From the NCBI GenBank assembly GCA_934365195.1, contig CAKRNA010000004.1, positions 62,001-126,000 on the forward strand: a DNA stretch of 64,000 nt. The letters run 5' to 3'. The DNA is from an uncultured Clostridia bacterium. Lineage in GTDB: Bacteria; Bacillota; Clostridia; Christensenellales; CAAEEZ01. The position numbers and the translations under genes are program-made. Under the pieces are notes generated by a model. The model saw nothing but the letters and a program-made list of their open reading frames with translations. It searched no databases and had not been told where the DNA came from. Below are positions 40,475 through 50,092 of the stretch, piece by piece (position 1 is the stretch's first letter; every line of letters starts with the position of its first letter).

Positions 40475-41892
40475 TAACGGTAGTTGGAATAGGTAGGAAT
40501 AAATACGATATGACCTTAAAGGGCGTAGAGGCAATTAGCCACGCAAGTAAAGTCGTGGTTAAAACGGCACTTACGCCCGCTTTTCAATATTTTGAGGATA
40601 ACGCAATAAAGTGTGACATATTAGACGATATTTACGATAGCGCCGAAAGTTTTGCAGACCTTGACAAAAAGATTGTAAAGTACTTTGAAACCGCACTTCT
40701 ATCGTGCGACGATATTTGCTACTGCGTAACGGGTAGCGGCTACGGGGATAACTCGGTTAAAGCGCTTAGCGAAAAGTTCGAAGTAAGAATTATAGGCGGC
40801 GTAGGGTTAGAGGGTAGCGCCCTTGAAAAGTTTCCTTCCACCGACTACACGCATTTGTCGGGGCACTATTTTAGCGATAAAAGGGTAATAAGCGTGAACA
40901 AAAGAATTCCGCTCGTGATTACCGAAATCGACAACAAAAACCTTGCCTCTAATATTAAACTTTGGCTAAGCAAGTTGTACGGCGACGAGGAAAAAGCGGC
41001 TATTTTTATAGGCGGCGAGCCAAAGGAAATTGAAATTTACGAATTAGATAGGCTTGAAGGTTACGCATACGATACCTCGCTTATTATTTTGCCGGTAGAA
41101 ATTCAAAACAGAAAGGGCTTTGACTTTTCCGACCTTATGGAGATTATGTACAGGCTAAGAGATAAGGACGGTTGCAGTTGGGATAAGGCTCAAACCCACG
41201 AAAGCATACGCAAAAACTTGGTGGAAGAGGCGTACGAACTGGTTAGCGCAATCAACGAGGAAGATATCGAAAATATGATAGAGGAAACGGGCGACGTGCT
41301 TCTTCAATCGGTATTCCACTCGGTTATCGGCGAGCAAACGGGCGAATACGACGTGTACGAGGTACTTAGCGGGCTATGTACCAAACTTCTAACAAGGCAC
41401 ACGCATATATTCGGCGAAGACAAAGCAACCTCGCCTGAGGAGGCGCTAGGCTTTTGGGAAAAGGCAAAAGTAAAGGAGAAAGAGTACGTAAGCACGGCGG
41501 ATAAAATGGAGCGTTTACCTAAGGAATTCCCGTCCTTGCTTTACGCTGAAAAGGTGCAAAAGTACGCAGGGAAAGTCGGGTTTGACTTTGAAAGTATTAG
41601 CGACGCTATCGCCAAGGCAAAAGAGGAACTTGGCGAACTGGAAAACGCTACTTCGGATAGCGAAAAAGAGATGGAGGCAGGCGACTTGCTATTCTCCATA
41701 GCGAATATAGTAAGGCTTTACGGCGTGTCGGGAGAGATAGCGCTAAGTAGGAGCAACAAAAAGTTCGTACAACGTTTTTCTCTAATGGAAAAATTGATTA
41801 CGAAAGAGGGAAAGGATATCAAAAACTTAAAAGCAAAGGAACTTGACGCTTATTACGTAAAGGCAAAGGAAATTCTAAATGAAGATAGGTAA
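40471..41892 (+). CDS. YabN-like fusion: tetrapyrrole-methylase-like plus MazG NTP pyrophosphohydrolase
   Basis: A 473-residue two-domain protein. The N-terminal ~200 residues are a methylase-like domain (GSGYGDNS near 90). The C-terminal ~250 carry MazG with DGCSWDKAQTHESIRKNLVE and EEAYELV/EETGDVLLQ metal motifs (about 230-280), then a second MazG-like half. MazG hydrolyses non-canonical NTPs, limiting mutagenesis. The fused layout and place after spoVT/spoVB match Bacillus yabN. It overlaps the previous gene by four and the next by 14 bases. Confidence 0.9.
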   Translation: MITVVGIGRNKYDMTLKGVEAISHASKVVVKTALTPAFQYFEDNAIKCDILDDIYDSAESFADLDKKIVKYFETALLSCDDICYCVTGSGYGDNSVKALSEKFEVRIIGGVGLEGSALEKFPSTDYTHLSGHYFSDKRVISVNKRIPLVITEIDNKNLASNIKLWLSKLYGDEEKAAIFIGGEPKEIEIYELDRLEGYAYDTSLIILPVEIQNRKGFDFSDLMEIMYRLRDKDGCSWDKAQTHESIRKNLVEEAYELVSAINEEDIENMIEETGDVLLQSVFHSVIGEQTGEYDVYEVLSGLCTKLLTRHTHIFGEDKATSPEEALGFWEKAKVKEKEYVSTADKMERLPKEFPSLLYAEKVQKYAGKVGFDFESISDAIAKAKEELGELENATSDSEKEMEAGDLLFSIANIVRLYGVSGEIALSRSNKKFVQRFSLMEKLITKEGKDIKNLKAKELDAYYVKAKEILNEDR

Positions 41893-42829
41893 TATCACTT
41901 TAAAAAGCGACGTGGTACTTGCTCCGCTTGCAGGCTACAGCGACGTGGGATTTAGGTCGCTTGCCGTAAAATACGGGGTGGGCTTAACCTATACCGAAAT
42001 GGTGAGCGCTAAGGGTATGTGCTACGAAAATAAAAAAACGTTCGACCTACTTACTACGGCTAAAAACGAAAGCCCCGTTGCCGTTCAAATTTTCGGCTCC
42101 GAGCCTGAGTATATGTTCAAGGCGGCAAAGGACGATAGGCTGAAAAAGTTTGACGTAATCGACGTAAATATGGGCTGTCCCGTGCCTAAGATTGTTAAAA
42201 ACGGCGAAGGTTCTGCGCTCCTTAACGACGTGGAAAGGGCAAAAGACGTTGTAAGAGCGGTGAAGGAAGGCTCGAAAAAGCCCGTAACCGTAAAGTTTAG
42301 AAAGGGTTTTGGGCTTGATGAGGACACGGCTGTCACGTTTGGTTTAAGTATGGAAGAGGCAGGCGCAGATGCAGTAACCTTGCACGCAAGAACCAGGGAG
42401 CAGTTTTACTCCGGTTTTGCCGACTGGGAGGCGATAAAACGCCTTAAACAAGCAGTAAGTATTCCCGTTATTGCAAACGGCGACGTAACGAGCAAAGAGG
42501 ACTACGAAAAGATAAAAGCGCTTACTTGTTGCGACGGTGTAATGATAGGAAGAGGCGCTATAGGTAAGCCGTACTTGTTTGGTCAAATATTAGGGCTAAG
42601 CGGAAAAGTGAACCTTGCTAGCGATATAATAGAGCATATAGATTGCCTTACAGAGTTTTTGCCTGAAAGAGTGGTGGTGAACGATATGAAAAAGCACGTT
42701 TGCTACTACGCAAAAGCAATAGCCGAGCCAAAAAAGGTGAAAGCCTTGGTGTGTGAGGTAAAAACCATTGACGAGTTAAAAAACTTAGTAAACGAGAAGT
42801 TTAACGTAGAAATAAATTTAGAGGGATAG
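41879..42829 (+). CDS. dus: tRNA-dihydrouridine synthase
   Basis: FMN enzyme that reduces uridines in tRNA D loops. The 316-residue protein has VLAPLAGYSDVGFR at the start, the active-site MGCPVPKIVKNGEGSAL around residues 99-115 with catalytic Cys101, HARTREQFYSG, and ANGDVTS. All are standard Dus features. The start lies within the end of the mazG-like gene. Its closest subfamily (DusB-like) is likely but not certain. Confidence 0.92.
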   Translation: MKIGNITLKSDVVLAPLAGYSDVGFRSLAVKYGVGLTYTEMVSAKGMCYENKKTFDLLTTAKNESPVAVQIFGSEPEYMFKAAKDDRLKKFDVIDVNMGCPVPKIVKNGEGSALLNDVERAKDVVRAVKEGSKKPVTVKFRKGFGLDEDTAVTFGLSMEEAGADAVTLHARTREQFYSGFADWEAIKRLKQAVSIPVIANGDVTSKEDYEKIKALTCCDGVMIGRGAIGKPYLFGQILGLSGKVNLASDIIEHIDCLTEFLPERVVVNDMKKHVCYYAKAIAEPKKVKALVCEVKTIDELKNLVNEKFNVEINLEG

Positions 42830-42832
42830 AAA

Positions 42833-43327
42833 ATGAATATCGTTTTGTTAGAACCGGAAATTCCACAAAATACAGGCAACATTGCAAGGACTTGCGCTGT
42901 TACTAACACCACCTTGCACCTTATTAAGCCGCTTGGCTTTGATATCAGCGAAAAGGCTGTAAAAAGGGCGGGGCTTGATTACTGGCAATACTTAGACCTA
43001 AGAGTGTACGAAAATATAGAGGAATTTTTTGAAAAGAACAAGGGCGGTAACTACTATTTTGCCACCACCAAAGGTCAGCACAGGTATGACGACGTGAAGT
43101 ACGAAAAAAACGACTACGTATTTTTTGGAAAGGAGACGAAAGGGCTACCCGAAACGCTCCTTCACGACAACTACGACAAGTGCATAAGAATACCGATGCT
43201 TAAAATCGTAAGAAGCCTAAACCTTGCCAACAGCGTGGCTATCGTTTTGTACGAGGCGCTAAGGCAAACGGGTTTTGAAGGGCTTGAGGAGATAGGACAC
43301 CTTACCCGGTTTCACGATTTTGACTGA
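42833..43327 (+). CDS. trmL: tRNA (cytidine/uridine-34 2'-O)-methyltransferase TrmL
   Basis: SPOUT methyltransferase that modifies the wobble base of leucine tRNAs. The 164-residue protein shows LLEPEIPQNTGNIARTC, FGKETKGLP and the knot motif IPMLKIVRSLNLANSVAIV (SAM site). Length fits TrmL. It lies three bases after the dus gene and is the last gene of the unit; no clear terminator follows before the pgk promoter. Confidence 0.92.
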   Translation: MNIVLLEPEIPQNTGNIARTCAVTNTTLHLIKPLGFDISEKAVKRAGLDYWQYLDLRVYENIEEFFEKNKGGNYYFATTKGQHRYDDVKYEKNDYVFFGKETKGLPETLLHDNYDKCIRIPMLKIVRSLNLANSVAIVLYEALRQTGFEGLEEIGHLTRFHDFD

Positions 43328-43354
43328 AAAGGGTAAGAAGTAGCAAATTATGTC

Positions 43355-43383
43355 TTGATTTTTCTTGAATAGTTAAGTATAAT
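43355..43383 (+). promoter_or_regulatory. promoter of pgk-tpiA-gpmI
   Basis: TTGATT (43355-43360), 17-base spacer, TATAAT (43378-43383). Confidence 0.7.
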
Positions 43384-43443
43384 TATATAGTGTATGATGG
43401 AGTTTTTGAAAAAACTGACGAAATTTATATAAGGAGATATATT

Positions 43444-44760
43444 ATGAACAAAAAAACTGTAAGAGACGTTGACGTTAAAGGTAAAAGATGCTTGGTACGT
43501 TGTGATTTTAACGTTCCTATGAAGGACGGCGTAATTACCGACGAGAACCGTATTAAAGGTGCGCTTCCTACCATTAAATATCTAATGGAGCACGGCGCAA
43601 AAGTTATACTTTGCTCTCACATGGGCAAGCCTCATAACATTTTCGACGAGAAAGTCGTTTTAAACAAGAAAGAAAAGAAGGTTGTAGAGGCTTTACCTGA
43701 AAGCGAGCAAGCAGCAGCAACCAAAGAGTTTATCGACAAGGCTCTTGTTAGCGATGCTAAGAAGTTGACTTTAAAACCTGTTGCAGATAGATTAAATCAA
43801 TTACTAGACAACAAAGTTACTTTTGCTACCGACGTAATCGGCAAAGACGCAGAGGAGAAAATTGCCGCTCTTAAAGAGGGTGAGTGCGTTCTACTTGAGA
43901 ACTTGCGTTTCTATAACGGCGAGACCAAGAGAGACGAGGAATTCTGCAAAAAACTTGCTTCTTACTGTGATATATACGTAAACGACGCATTCGGTACGGC
44001 TCATCGTTCGCACGCTTCTACCGCTGCTATCGTAGAGTACGGCTTTGTTAAAACTGCAGTTTGCGGTTTCTTAATCGAGAAAGAACTTACCGTTATGGCA
44101 GATAGCCTAGACCATCCTGTTCGTCCATTCGTTGCTATTCTTGGCGGCGCTAAGGTTGCAGATAAACTAAACGTTATCAACAACTTGCTTGAAAAATGCG
44201 ACACCTTGATTATCGGCGGCGGTATGGCTTACACTTTCATCGTAGCAAAAGGCGGAAAGGTTGGCACTTCACTTGTAGACGCCGAAAAGGTAGAGTACTG
44301 CAAGGATATGCTTCAAAAAGCAGAAAAACTTGGCAAGAAGATTTACTTACCGGTTGACACCGTAGTAGCATCTAACTTCCCTGATCCTATCGACGCTCCT
44401 ATCGAAACCGAAATCGTTGATTCTATGAATATTCCTGACGACAAGATGGGGCTTGATATCGGCACTAAGACCAGAGAGATATTTAAGGACGCTATCAAAA
44501 ACGCAAAAACTGTTATTTGGAACGGACCTATGGGCGTATTTGAAAATCCAACTTTGGCAAAAGGTACTATCGCCGTTGCAGAGGCTATGGCTGAAACCGA
44601 CGCTACCACTATTATCGGTGGCGGTGACTCGGCTGCCGCTGTTACAACCCTAGGATTTGCAGACAAAATGACGCACATTTCTACCGGTGGCGGTGCATCA
44701 CTTGAACTATTCGAGGGTAAGGAACTTCCGGGTATCGCTTGCCTTAACGACAAAGAATAA
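43444..44760 (+). CDS. pgk: phosphoglycerate kinase
   Basis: Makes ATP from 1,3-bisphosphoglycerate. Started at the ATG at 43444, which has AAGGAG eight bases upstream, it has 438 residues; an in-frame upstream extension to 43390 has no ribosome binding site. Features: RCDFNVPM, a SHMGKPHN substrate loop, NDAFGTAHRSHAST, GGAKVADK, and the late GGGDSAAAV. There is an insertion of about 25 residues near 70-100 (LNKKEKKVVEALPESEQAAA) compared with the common 395-residue form. First gene of a glycolytic cluster; gap and eno are not in the window. Confidence 0.96.
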   Translation: MNKKTVRDVDVKGKRCLVRCDFNVPMKDGVITDENRIKGALPTIKYLMEHGAKVILCSHMGKPHNIFDEKVVLNKKEKKVVEALPESEQAAATKEFIDKALVSDAKKLTLKPVADRLNQLLDNKVTFATDVIGKDAEEKIAALKEGECVLLENLRFYNGETKRDEEFCKKLASYCDIYVNDAFGTAHRSHASTAAIVEYGFVKTAVCGFLIEKELTVMADSLDHPVRPFVAILGGAKVADKLNVINNLLEKCDTLIIGGGMAYTFIVAKGGKVGTSLVDAEKVEYCKDMLQKAEKLGKKIYLPVDTVVASNFPDPIDAPIETEIVDSMNIPDDKMGLDIGTKTREIFKDAIKNAKTVIWNGPMGVFENPTLAKGTIAVAEAMAETDATTIIGGGDSAAAVTTLGFADKMTHISTGGGASLELFEGKELPGIACLNDKE

Positions 44761-44834
44761 CAATTAAAGTTTAGCCAACCGATTTAGGTTGGTTAAACTA
44801 ATATTTACATTAAAATTTTTAGCGAGGTATAAAT

Positions 44835-45584
44835 ATGAGAAAACCTATTATTGCAGGAAACTGGAAAATGAACAATAACGTTGCTGAAACTGAGAAATTA
44901 GTTACCGCACTTATCCCTATGGTAAAAGACGCTGAATGCGACGTAGTTATTTGCGTACCTTTTACTTCTATTGCCAAGGCAGTTGAACTTACCAAAGGCA
45001 CGAACATTAAAGTTGGCGCTGAGAACGTTCATTGGGCAAAGAGCGGTGCTTTCACAGGTGAAATTAGCGCAGATATGCTAGTTGAATTAGGCACGGAGTA
45101 CGTTGTTATCGGTCACAGCGAAAGAAGACAATACTTTGGCGAAACCGACCAAACCGTTAATATGAGAATGAAAGCAGCACTTCAACAAGGTTTGAAACCA
45201 ATCGTTTGCGTTGGCGAAACCTTAGAGGAGAGAGAAAGTGGCAAAACCGAGGAAGTTGTTGTTCGTCAAACCGTTGAGGCATTTAAGGATATTGACGAGA
45301 ACGAATTAAAGAATATCGTAATCGCTTACGAGCCGGTTTGGGCTATCGGTACAGGTAGAACCGCTACCAGCGAACAAGCAAACGATACCATTAAGATTAT
45401 AAGAAACGCTATGGCTAAATTGTACGGCGACAAAAACGCAGAGGACGTTGTTCGTATTCAATACGGCGGAAGTATGAATCCTTCTAACGTAAAAGAACTT
45501 ATGGCTATGCCTGAAATCGACGGCGGTCTAATCGGCGGTGCATCTCTTGACGCTGCTAAATTTACCCAAGTAGTTAAATACTAA
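44835..45584 (+). CDS. tpiA: triosephosphate isomerase
   Basis: Interconverts dihydroxyacetone phosphate and glyceraldehyde 3-phosphate. The 249-residue barrel has Lys in NWKMN, the catalytic His in VIGHSERRQ, the catalytic Glu in IAYEPVWAIGTG, and a phosphate loop YGGSMNP and IGGASL. Standard length. Third-step partner of pgk in one transcription unit. GCGAGG is the ribosome binding site. Confidence 0.97.
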   Translation: MRKPIIAGNWKMNNNVAETEKLVTALIPMVKDAECDVVICVPFTSIAKAVELTKGTNIKVGAENVHWAKSGAFTGEISADMLVELGTEYVVIGHSERRQYFGETDQTVNMRMKAALQQGLKPIVCVGETLEERESGKTEEVVVRQTVEAFKDIDENELKNIVIAYEPVWAIGTGRTATSEQANDTIKIIRNAMAKLYGDKNAEDVVRIQYGGSMNPSNVKELMAMPEIDGGLIGGASLDAAKFTQVVKY

Positions 45585-45594
45585 TAGGAGAAAT

Positions 45595-47124
45595 ATGTCT
45601 AAATTTTACGGTCTAATAATCCTAGACGGATTTGGAATTGACAAAGAAAGCAGTCGTAACGCAATATCGCTTGCAGGCATTCCTTACATTAAGTCTTTAA
45701 TCGAGAAATACCCTGCAACCAAGATAGGCGCTAGTGGTCTTGACGTTGGTCTTCCTGACGGACAAATGGGCAACAGCGAGGTAGGTCACTTAAATATCGG
45801 CGCAGGTAGGATTGTGTATCAAGAACTAACCAGAATAACCAAGTCTATTTCTGACGGCGACTTCTTTAAAAATAGCGCATTTTTAGGCGCAATCAAAAAC
45901 GCAAAAGAAAACGGCAAAAAAGTACACCTTATGGGCTTAGTTTCCGATGGCGGAGTACATAGCCATATCGAGCACTTGTTTGCGCTTATCAAACTTTGCA
46001 AGGAGCAAGGCGTAGAGGCTTACGTACATTGTTTCCTTGACGGAAGGGACGTGCCACCAACCAGCGGTAAGGACTTTGTAAAGCAACTTTACGACTACAC
46101 TAAGGAGATTGACCACGGCAAAATCGCAACCGTTTGCGGTAGATTTTACGCTATGGACAGGGATAACCGTTGGGAAAGAGTGGTTAGGGCTTACGATATG
46201 CTTACTCTTGGCGAGGGCAAATTTACAGAGTGTCCTGTTAAAGCCGTGGAGGAGAGTTACGAGGTCGGCGTTACCGACGAATTTGTAGAGCCTATCGTGG
46301 TAGTAAACGACGGAAAACCCGTTGCTACCGTTGATAAGGGCGACAGCGTTATCTTCTTCAACTTCCGTCCTGATAGGGCTAGGGAGTTGACTAGGGCGTT
46401 CACCGTAGAGGATTTTAACGGCTTTGAAAGAAAGACCGGATACCTTGGCTTAACCTACGTATCTATGACTCGTTACGACGCAACGTTTAACAACCTGACT
46501 ATTGCATATCCGCCAACTTCACTTACAAACACTTTGGGCGAATATCTATCTTCTATCGGCAAAACGCAACTTAGAATTGCCGAGACCGAAAAGTACGCAC
46601 ACGTTACCTTCTTCTTTAACGGCGGCGTTGAAACCCCGAATAAGAACGAGGACAGAATACTTGTGCCTTCTCCAAAGGTGCTTACTTACGACTTAAAGCC
46701 TGAAATGAGCGCTTACGAAGTGGCTGAAAAGGCTGTGGAGGCAATTAAATCCGGCAAGTACGACGTTATGATTCTTAACTTTGCAAACTGCGATATGGTT
46801 GGTCACACAGGCGTGTTAGAGGCAGCCGTTAAGGCTGTAAAGGCTGTGGACGAGTGCGTTAAACAAGTTGTGGAGGCAATTAAATCCGTTGGCGGAGAGG
46901 CAATTATCACCGCTGACCACGGAAACGCAGACAAAATGCTTGAAGACGATATGGTAGAGCCATTCACCGCTCACACCACTAATCCCGTGCCGTTTATCGT
47001 TGTTAGCGACAGGGTAAAAGCACTAAAAGAGGGCGGAAAACTTTGCGACGTTGCACCTACTTTGCTTGACTTAATGGGCGAGAAAAAACCAAGCGAAATG
47101 ACGGGTGAAAGCCTACTAAAATAG
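45595..47124 (+). CDS. gpmI: cofactor-independent phosphoglycerate mutase
   Basis: Interconverts 3- and 2-phosphoglycerate with Mn. The 509-residue protein has the catalytic Ser in GNSEVGHLNIGAG (near residue 62) and GRDVPP. Metal-site parts are DGVxxx-type: LFALI after HIEHL, NFANCDMVGHTG and ITADHGNADKM. Standard length. It is 10 bases after tpiA with AGGAG, ends the cluster and is followed by a strong terminator. Confidence 0.97.
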   Translation: MSKFYGLIILDGFGIDKESSRNAISLAGIPYIKSLIEKYPATKIGASGLDVGLPDGQMGNSEVGHLNIGAGRIVYQELTRITKSISDGDFFKNSAFLGAIKNAKENGKKVHLMGLVSDGGVHSHIEHLFALIKLCKEQGVEAYVHCFLDGRDVPPTSGKDFVKQLYDYTKEIDHGKIATVCGRFYAMDRDNRWERVVRAYDMLTLGEGKFTECPVKAVEESYEVGVTDEFVEPIVVVNDGKPVATVDKGDSVIFFNFRPDRARELTRAFTVEDFNGFERKTGYLGLTYVSMTRYDATFNNLTIAYPPTSLTNTLGEYLSSIGKTQLRIAETEKYAHVTFFFNGGVETPNKNEDRILVPSPKVLTYDLKPEMSAYEVAEKAVEAIKSGKYDVMILNFANCDMVGHTGVLEAAVKAVKAVDECVKQVVEAIKSVGGEAIITADHGNADKMLEDDMVEPFTAHTTNPVPFIVVSDRVKALKEGGKLCDVAPTLLDLMGEKKPSEMTGESLLK

Positions 47125-47153
47125 TAATAATTAAATTATGCTAATTAAAAACG

Positions 47154-47183
47154 AATACCTACCAAAATGGTAGGTATTTTTTT
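47154..47183 (+). terminator. terminator of glycolytic cluster
   Basis: AATACCTACC (47154-47163) pairs with GGTAGGTATT (47169-47178), followed by a T run. Confidence 0.93.
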
Positions 47184-47216
47184 GTCGATTTTATGCATGA
47201 AATTTATAATATTCTC

Positions 47217-47244
47217 TTGAATATATTTTTTATTATGCTATAAT
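47217..47244 (+). promoter_or_regulatory. promoter of cysteine desulfidase-like operon
   Basis: TTGAAT (47217-47222), 16-base spacer, TATAAT (47239-47244) with an upstream TGC extended -10. Confidence 0.65.
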
Positions 47245-47279
47245 GCAATATGTGTGAAATAAAATTAAGGAGAACGATT

Positions 47280-48533
47280 ATGGAACTTTATGATCGCTTT
47301 GTAGCAAGGTTACATCAAGAGTTGATTCCTGCCCTAGGCTGTACCGAGCCTATAGCAATCGCACTTGCCTCGGCAAAAGTTGCGGATGTTATGGGCGCTA
47401 ATATTGACAGGGTTAGAATCAAAGTAAGTGGCAACATCTTAAAAAACGTTAAAAGCGTTTTAGTACCTAACACAAACGGAATGCGTGGTGTAGACGCAGC
47501 GTGCGTAGTAGGTTTGGTAGGAGGAAAAAGTGAACTAGGACTAGAAGTTTTAGAACAACTTACTCCGGAACAACTTGAAAAAGCAAAAGCACTACTTGAA
47601 ACGGATTTTTGCACCGTTTCACACATGGATACCGACGAGCCTTTGCACATTATCGTAGAGGGTGACAGCGGTAACGACACGGTAGTAGTCGAATTAAAGG
47701 GCGGACATACCGATATCGTAAAGATTACCAAGAATGGCGAGGTTTTGTTTGAAAAACCGGCGGTAATCAAAGAGATTTGCGAGTTAGACTGCAAAATGCA
47801 GGACGTGTACGACTTCGCAAATACTGTAAAAATGGAAGATATCGCACCACTAATCAGACAAGCAATCAAGAACAACTCGGCAATCGCCGATGAAGGTCTT
47901 AGTAGCGAATGGGGGCAACAAATTGGTAGAACCCTAATTAAAACTTACGGTGGTGACGTAAATATAAAAGCAAGAGCGTTAGCGGCAGCAGGCTCTGACG
48001 CAAGAATGAGCGGTTGCTCACTACCCGTTACCATAAACTCCGGTAGCGGTAACCAAGGCTTAACTATCACTATGCCTATCGTAGTGTTTGCAGACGCATT
48101 AAAGGTGGACGAGGAAACGAAAATACGTGCGCTTGTACTTGCAAATCTAGTAGCAATTTATATCAAAAAGGATATGGGCAAACTTTCGGCATTCTGCGGA
48201 GCGGTTTCTGCTAGTTGCGGTGCAGGTGCAGGTATCGCTTACTTACACGGCTTATCTTACGAGCAAATCTGCATGACCATTAAAAACACGCTAGGCAACG
48301 TATCGGGCCTTGTTTGTGACGGTGCAAAAGGTTCTTGCGCTGCTAAAATTGCGTCTTGCGTAGACGCTTGTATCTTAGGCTTTAATATGGCAAAGGATAA
48401 CATTTGCTTTAAGGCAGGCGACGGTATTATCCGCGAAGATATAGACGAAACAATCAAAGGTATTGCAAATATAGGAAAAAATGCTATGCGCCAAACGGAC
48501 GTAGCAATATTAGATATTATGTTACAAAAATAA
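47280..48533 (+). CDS. L-cysteine desulfidase-like protein (UPF0597/YhaM family)
   Basis: Likely breaks down L-cysteine to pyruvate, sulfide and ammonia. The 417-residue protein shows the signature GCTEPIAIALASA near residues 20-32, conserved Cys in SCGAGAGIAYL and CDGAKGSCAAK (probable Fe-S ligands), and GNVSG. This is the family of Methanocaldococcus cysteine desulfidase and E. coli CyuA/YhaM; serine-dehydratase-like activity is also possible. The ATG at 47280 has AAGGAG upstream; an in-frame ATG ten codons earlier at 47250 would be nearly leaderless. It is in one unit with an L-ATC hydrolase-like gene. Confidence 0.83.
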   Translation: MELYDRFVARLHQELIPALGCTEPIAIALASAKVADVMGANIDRVRIKVSGNILKNVKSVLVPNTNGMRGVDAACVVGLVGGKSELGLEVLEQLTPEQLEKAKALLETDFCTVSHMDTDEPLHIIVEGDSGNDTVVVELKGGHTDIVKITKNGEVLFEKPAVIKEICELDCKMQDVYDFANTVKMEDIAPLIRQAIKNNSAIADEGLSSEWGQQIGRTLIKTYGGDVNIKARALAAAGSDARMSGCSLPVTINSGSGNQGLTITMPIVVFADALKVDEETKIRALVLANLVAIYIKKDMGKLSAFCGAVSASCGAGAGIAYLHGLSYEQICMTIKNTLGNVSGLVCDGAKGSCAAKIASCVDACILGFNMAKDNICFKAGDGIIREDIDETIKGIANIGKNAMRQTDVAILDIMLQK

Positions 48534-48549
48534 AAGGAGAAAAAGGATT

Positions 48550-49089
48550 ATGTCAAAAATCGTAAACGAACCAAAAATTAAAATCGGTTTGATTCAAGAA
48601 ATCAGAGGTCAATTAGAGCAAAGAGCAATTTGGCTAGCATTGTTGTCTAGAGAGGCAAAACAAAAGGGATTAGATCACGCTGAATTCGGCGACGGTTCTA
48701 TCTTTGCTTGTGGTTGCATGCAAGGTAAACAACTTAGCGAGGGTACTCACGACCTAAGAAACTTAAAGAAAAACTTGTTCACCCGTGGCGCAAGAATGAT
48801 TTTCGAAATGAAATTAGTAGAGAGCACCGAGGACAAACTATCTTTGGACTTCCACTATTGCCCACTTGTTAAAGGCTGGCAAAAACTTGGTTGTTCTGAC
48901 GAGGAAATCGCAAGGCTTTGCGACGTTGCTATGATGGGCGACCGTGGTATCGGTAAGCAATTTGGCGCACACTTAAATCTTGAAAAGACCATTGCTAAGG
49001 GAGACGACATTTGTCAATTACGTTACGTAAGAGACGATATCGAGCCGGATCCTGCACCTATCACTTTAAGTGAAACTATGGATTTCTAA
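48550..49089 (+). CDS. L-2-amino-thiazoline-4-carboxylate (L-ATC) hydrolase-like protein
   Basis: A 179-residue protein of the ATC hydrolase family: in pseudomonads such enzymes open L-ATC to N-carbamoyl cysteine. Seen are RAIWLALLSREAKQKG, FACGCMQGK and the FHYCPLVKGWQKLG motif with conserved His/Cys. Many gut anaerobes carry such small members with unproven activity. GGAGAA precedes the ATG, 16 bases after the desulfidase-like gene, so co-transcription is likely. The pairing fits use of cysteine or thiazoline compounds as a sulfur and nitrogen source. Confidence 0.72.
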   Translation: MSKIVNEPKIKIGLIQEIRGQLEQRAIWLALLSREAKQKGLDHAEFGDGSIFACGCMQGKQLSEGTHDLRNLKKNLFTRGARMIFEMKLVESTEDKLSLDFHYCPLVKGWQKLGCSDEEIARLCDVAMMGDRGIGKQFGAHLNLEKTIAKGDDICQLRYVRDDIEPDPAPITLSETMDF

Positions 49090-49102
49090 GATAACTAAAA
49101 AG

Positions 49103-49132
49103 AAAAAGAAGTCTTCGGACTTCTTTTTTTTT
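49103..49132 (+). terminator. terminator of desulfidase/ATC-hydrolase unit
   Basis: AAAAAGAAGTC (49103-49113) pairs with GACTTCTTTTT around a TTCG tetraloop, followed by T residues. Confidence 0.93.
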
Positions 49133-49313
49133 ATCATTATATGCCGCCAACTGCGATATGGGAGTGGCGTTGAAAACGATGGAGGGTTGTAATAATTATA
49201 TGTTATTTACGATTTTACAATTTACTGATTGATTTTTGATGTATTGCAATTTATTAAATTATTACAATATTTATTATAATAAATCATATATATATATATA
49301 TTGAAATATTAAC

Positions 49314-50051
49314 CTAGTTAAGCGATAGATTGTTTGCGTGGTTATCGAAGTAGTACAGCGGGGCAAGGTTGTCTATGCCGTCTTGCACAAGGTTTATCAT
49401 TTGCGTTCTGCTTTCGGTAGGGTCTTTTTGCTTTATTGCCTCTATCAGTTTGTCGATAATAATTAGCGAATTGTCAAACGGGTAGTTGCGGTACAAAATC
49501 GCCGTCATTTTGATTGCAACGTTTTTAAAAGCGTTGTGAACCAAGGAATAAATGGTATTTTTGGTTGCGAAAAACACAGCGTGGTGTAGGGCGAATATCA
49601 GTTTAGAAAATTCCTCCACGTCGGTTTCTTTTTGTAGTTTTCGTTGTATCTCCTCAATCTCTTTAATATCCTCGTCGGTGCGGTTTAGTGCGGCAAGATA
49701 AGCCCCTTCGCCTTCGTTTATCACCCTGAAATGCATAAGAGAATAGAAGGTTTTTTTGTCCAGCGTTCCGCCGTTGTAGTTTATAACCGACAAAAGAATA
49801 TCCGTGCTGCCATTTTTGATATAATCGCCAACCACGGTGCTTTTTCTTGCGTTTATCTCCACAAAACCTTTTTGTTTCAGTTCGTTTAAGCCAAGATTTA
49901 CTATCGACCTACTTATCTTCATTTGGTCGGCAAGTTCACGCTCGGTGGGTAGTTTGTCGCCGATTTTAAGTTCGCCCGAAAGTATCATATTTTCAATAGT
50001 TTGCACAAAAAGTTCCTTCATAGAAGGCGCTACGATTTCCTTGAATTTCAT
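49314..50051 (-). CDS. GntR/FadR-type transcriptional regulator
   Basis: A 245-residue regulator with an N-terminal GntR winged helix (GDKLPTERELADQMKISRS at about 27-45) and an all-helical C-terminal FCD ligand-binding domain with His residues (FALHHAVFFATKN) that often bind a metal and organic acid. AGGAG precedes the ATG. It is divergent from a membrane-protein gene. Both have nearly the same TATGGTT(A)AACCAAAG word near the start, consistent with joint regulation and self-control. The ligand is unknown; a carboxylate or sugar acid is common for this group. Confidence 0.85.
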   Translation of the reverse strand: MKFKEIVAPSMKELFVQTIENMILSGELKIGDKLPTERELADQMKISRSIVNLGLNELKQKGFVEINARKSTVVGDYIKNGSTDILLSVINYNGGTLDKKTFYSLMHFRVINEGEGAYLAALNRTDEDIKEIEEIQRKLQKETDVEEFSKLIFALHHAVFFATKNTIYSLVHNAFKNVAIKMTAILYRNYPFDNSLIIIDKLIEAIKQKDPTESRTQMINLVQDGIDNLAPLYYFDNHANNLSLN

Positions 50052-50067
50052 ATTTACTCCTTTGCTT

Positions 50068-50078
50068 TGGTTTAACCA
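50068..50078 (-). promoter_or_regulatory. GntR operator at its own gene
   Basis: TGGTTTAACCA is an 11-base palindrome lying between the promoter and ribosome binding site of the regulator. On the minus strand it reads TATGGTTAAACCAAAG, nearly the same as the site at 50218. Confidence 0.55.
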
Positions 50079-50092
50079 TAGACCACAGCAGT

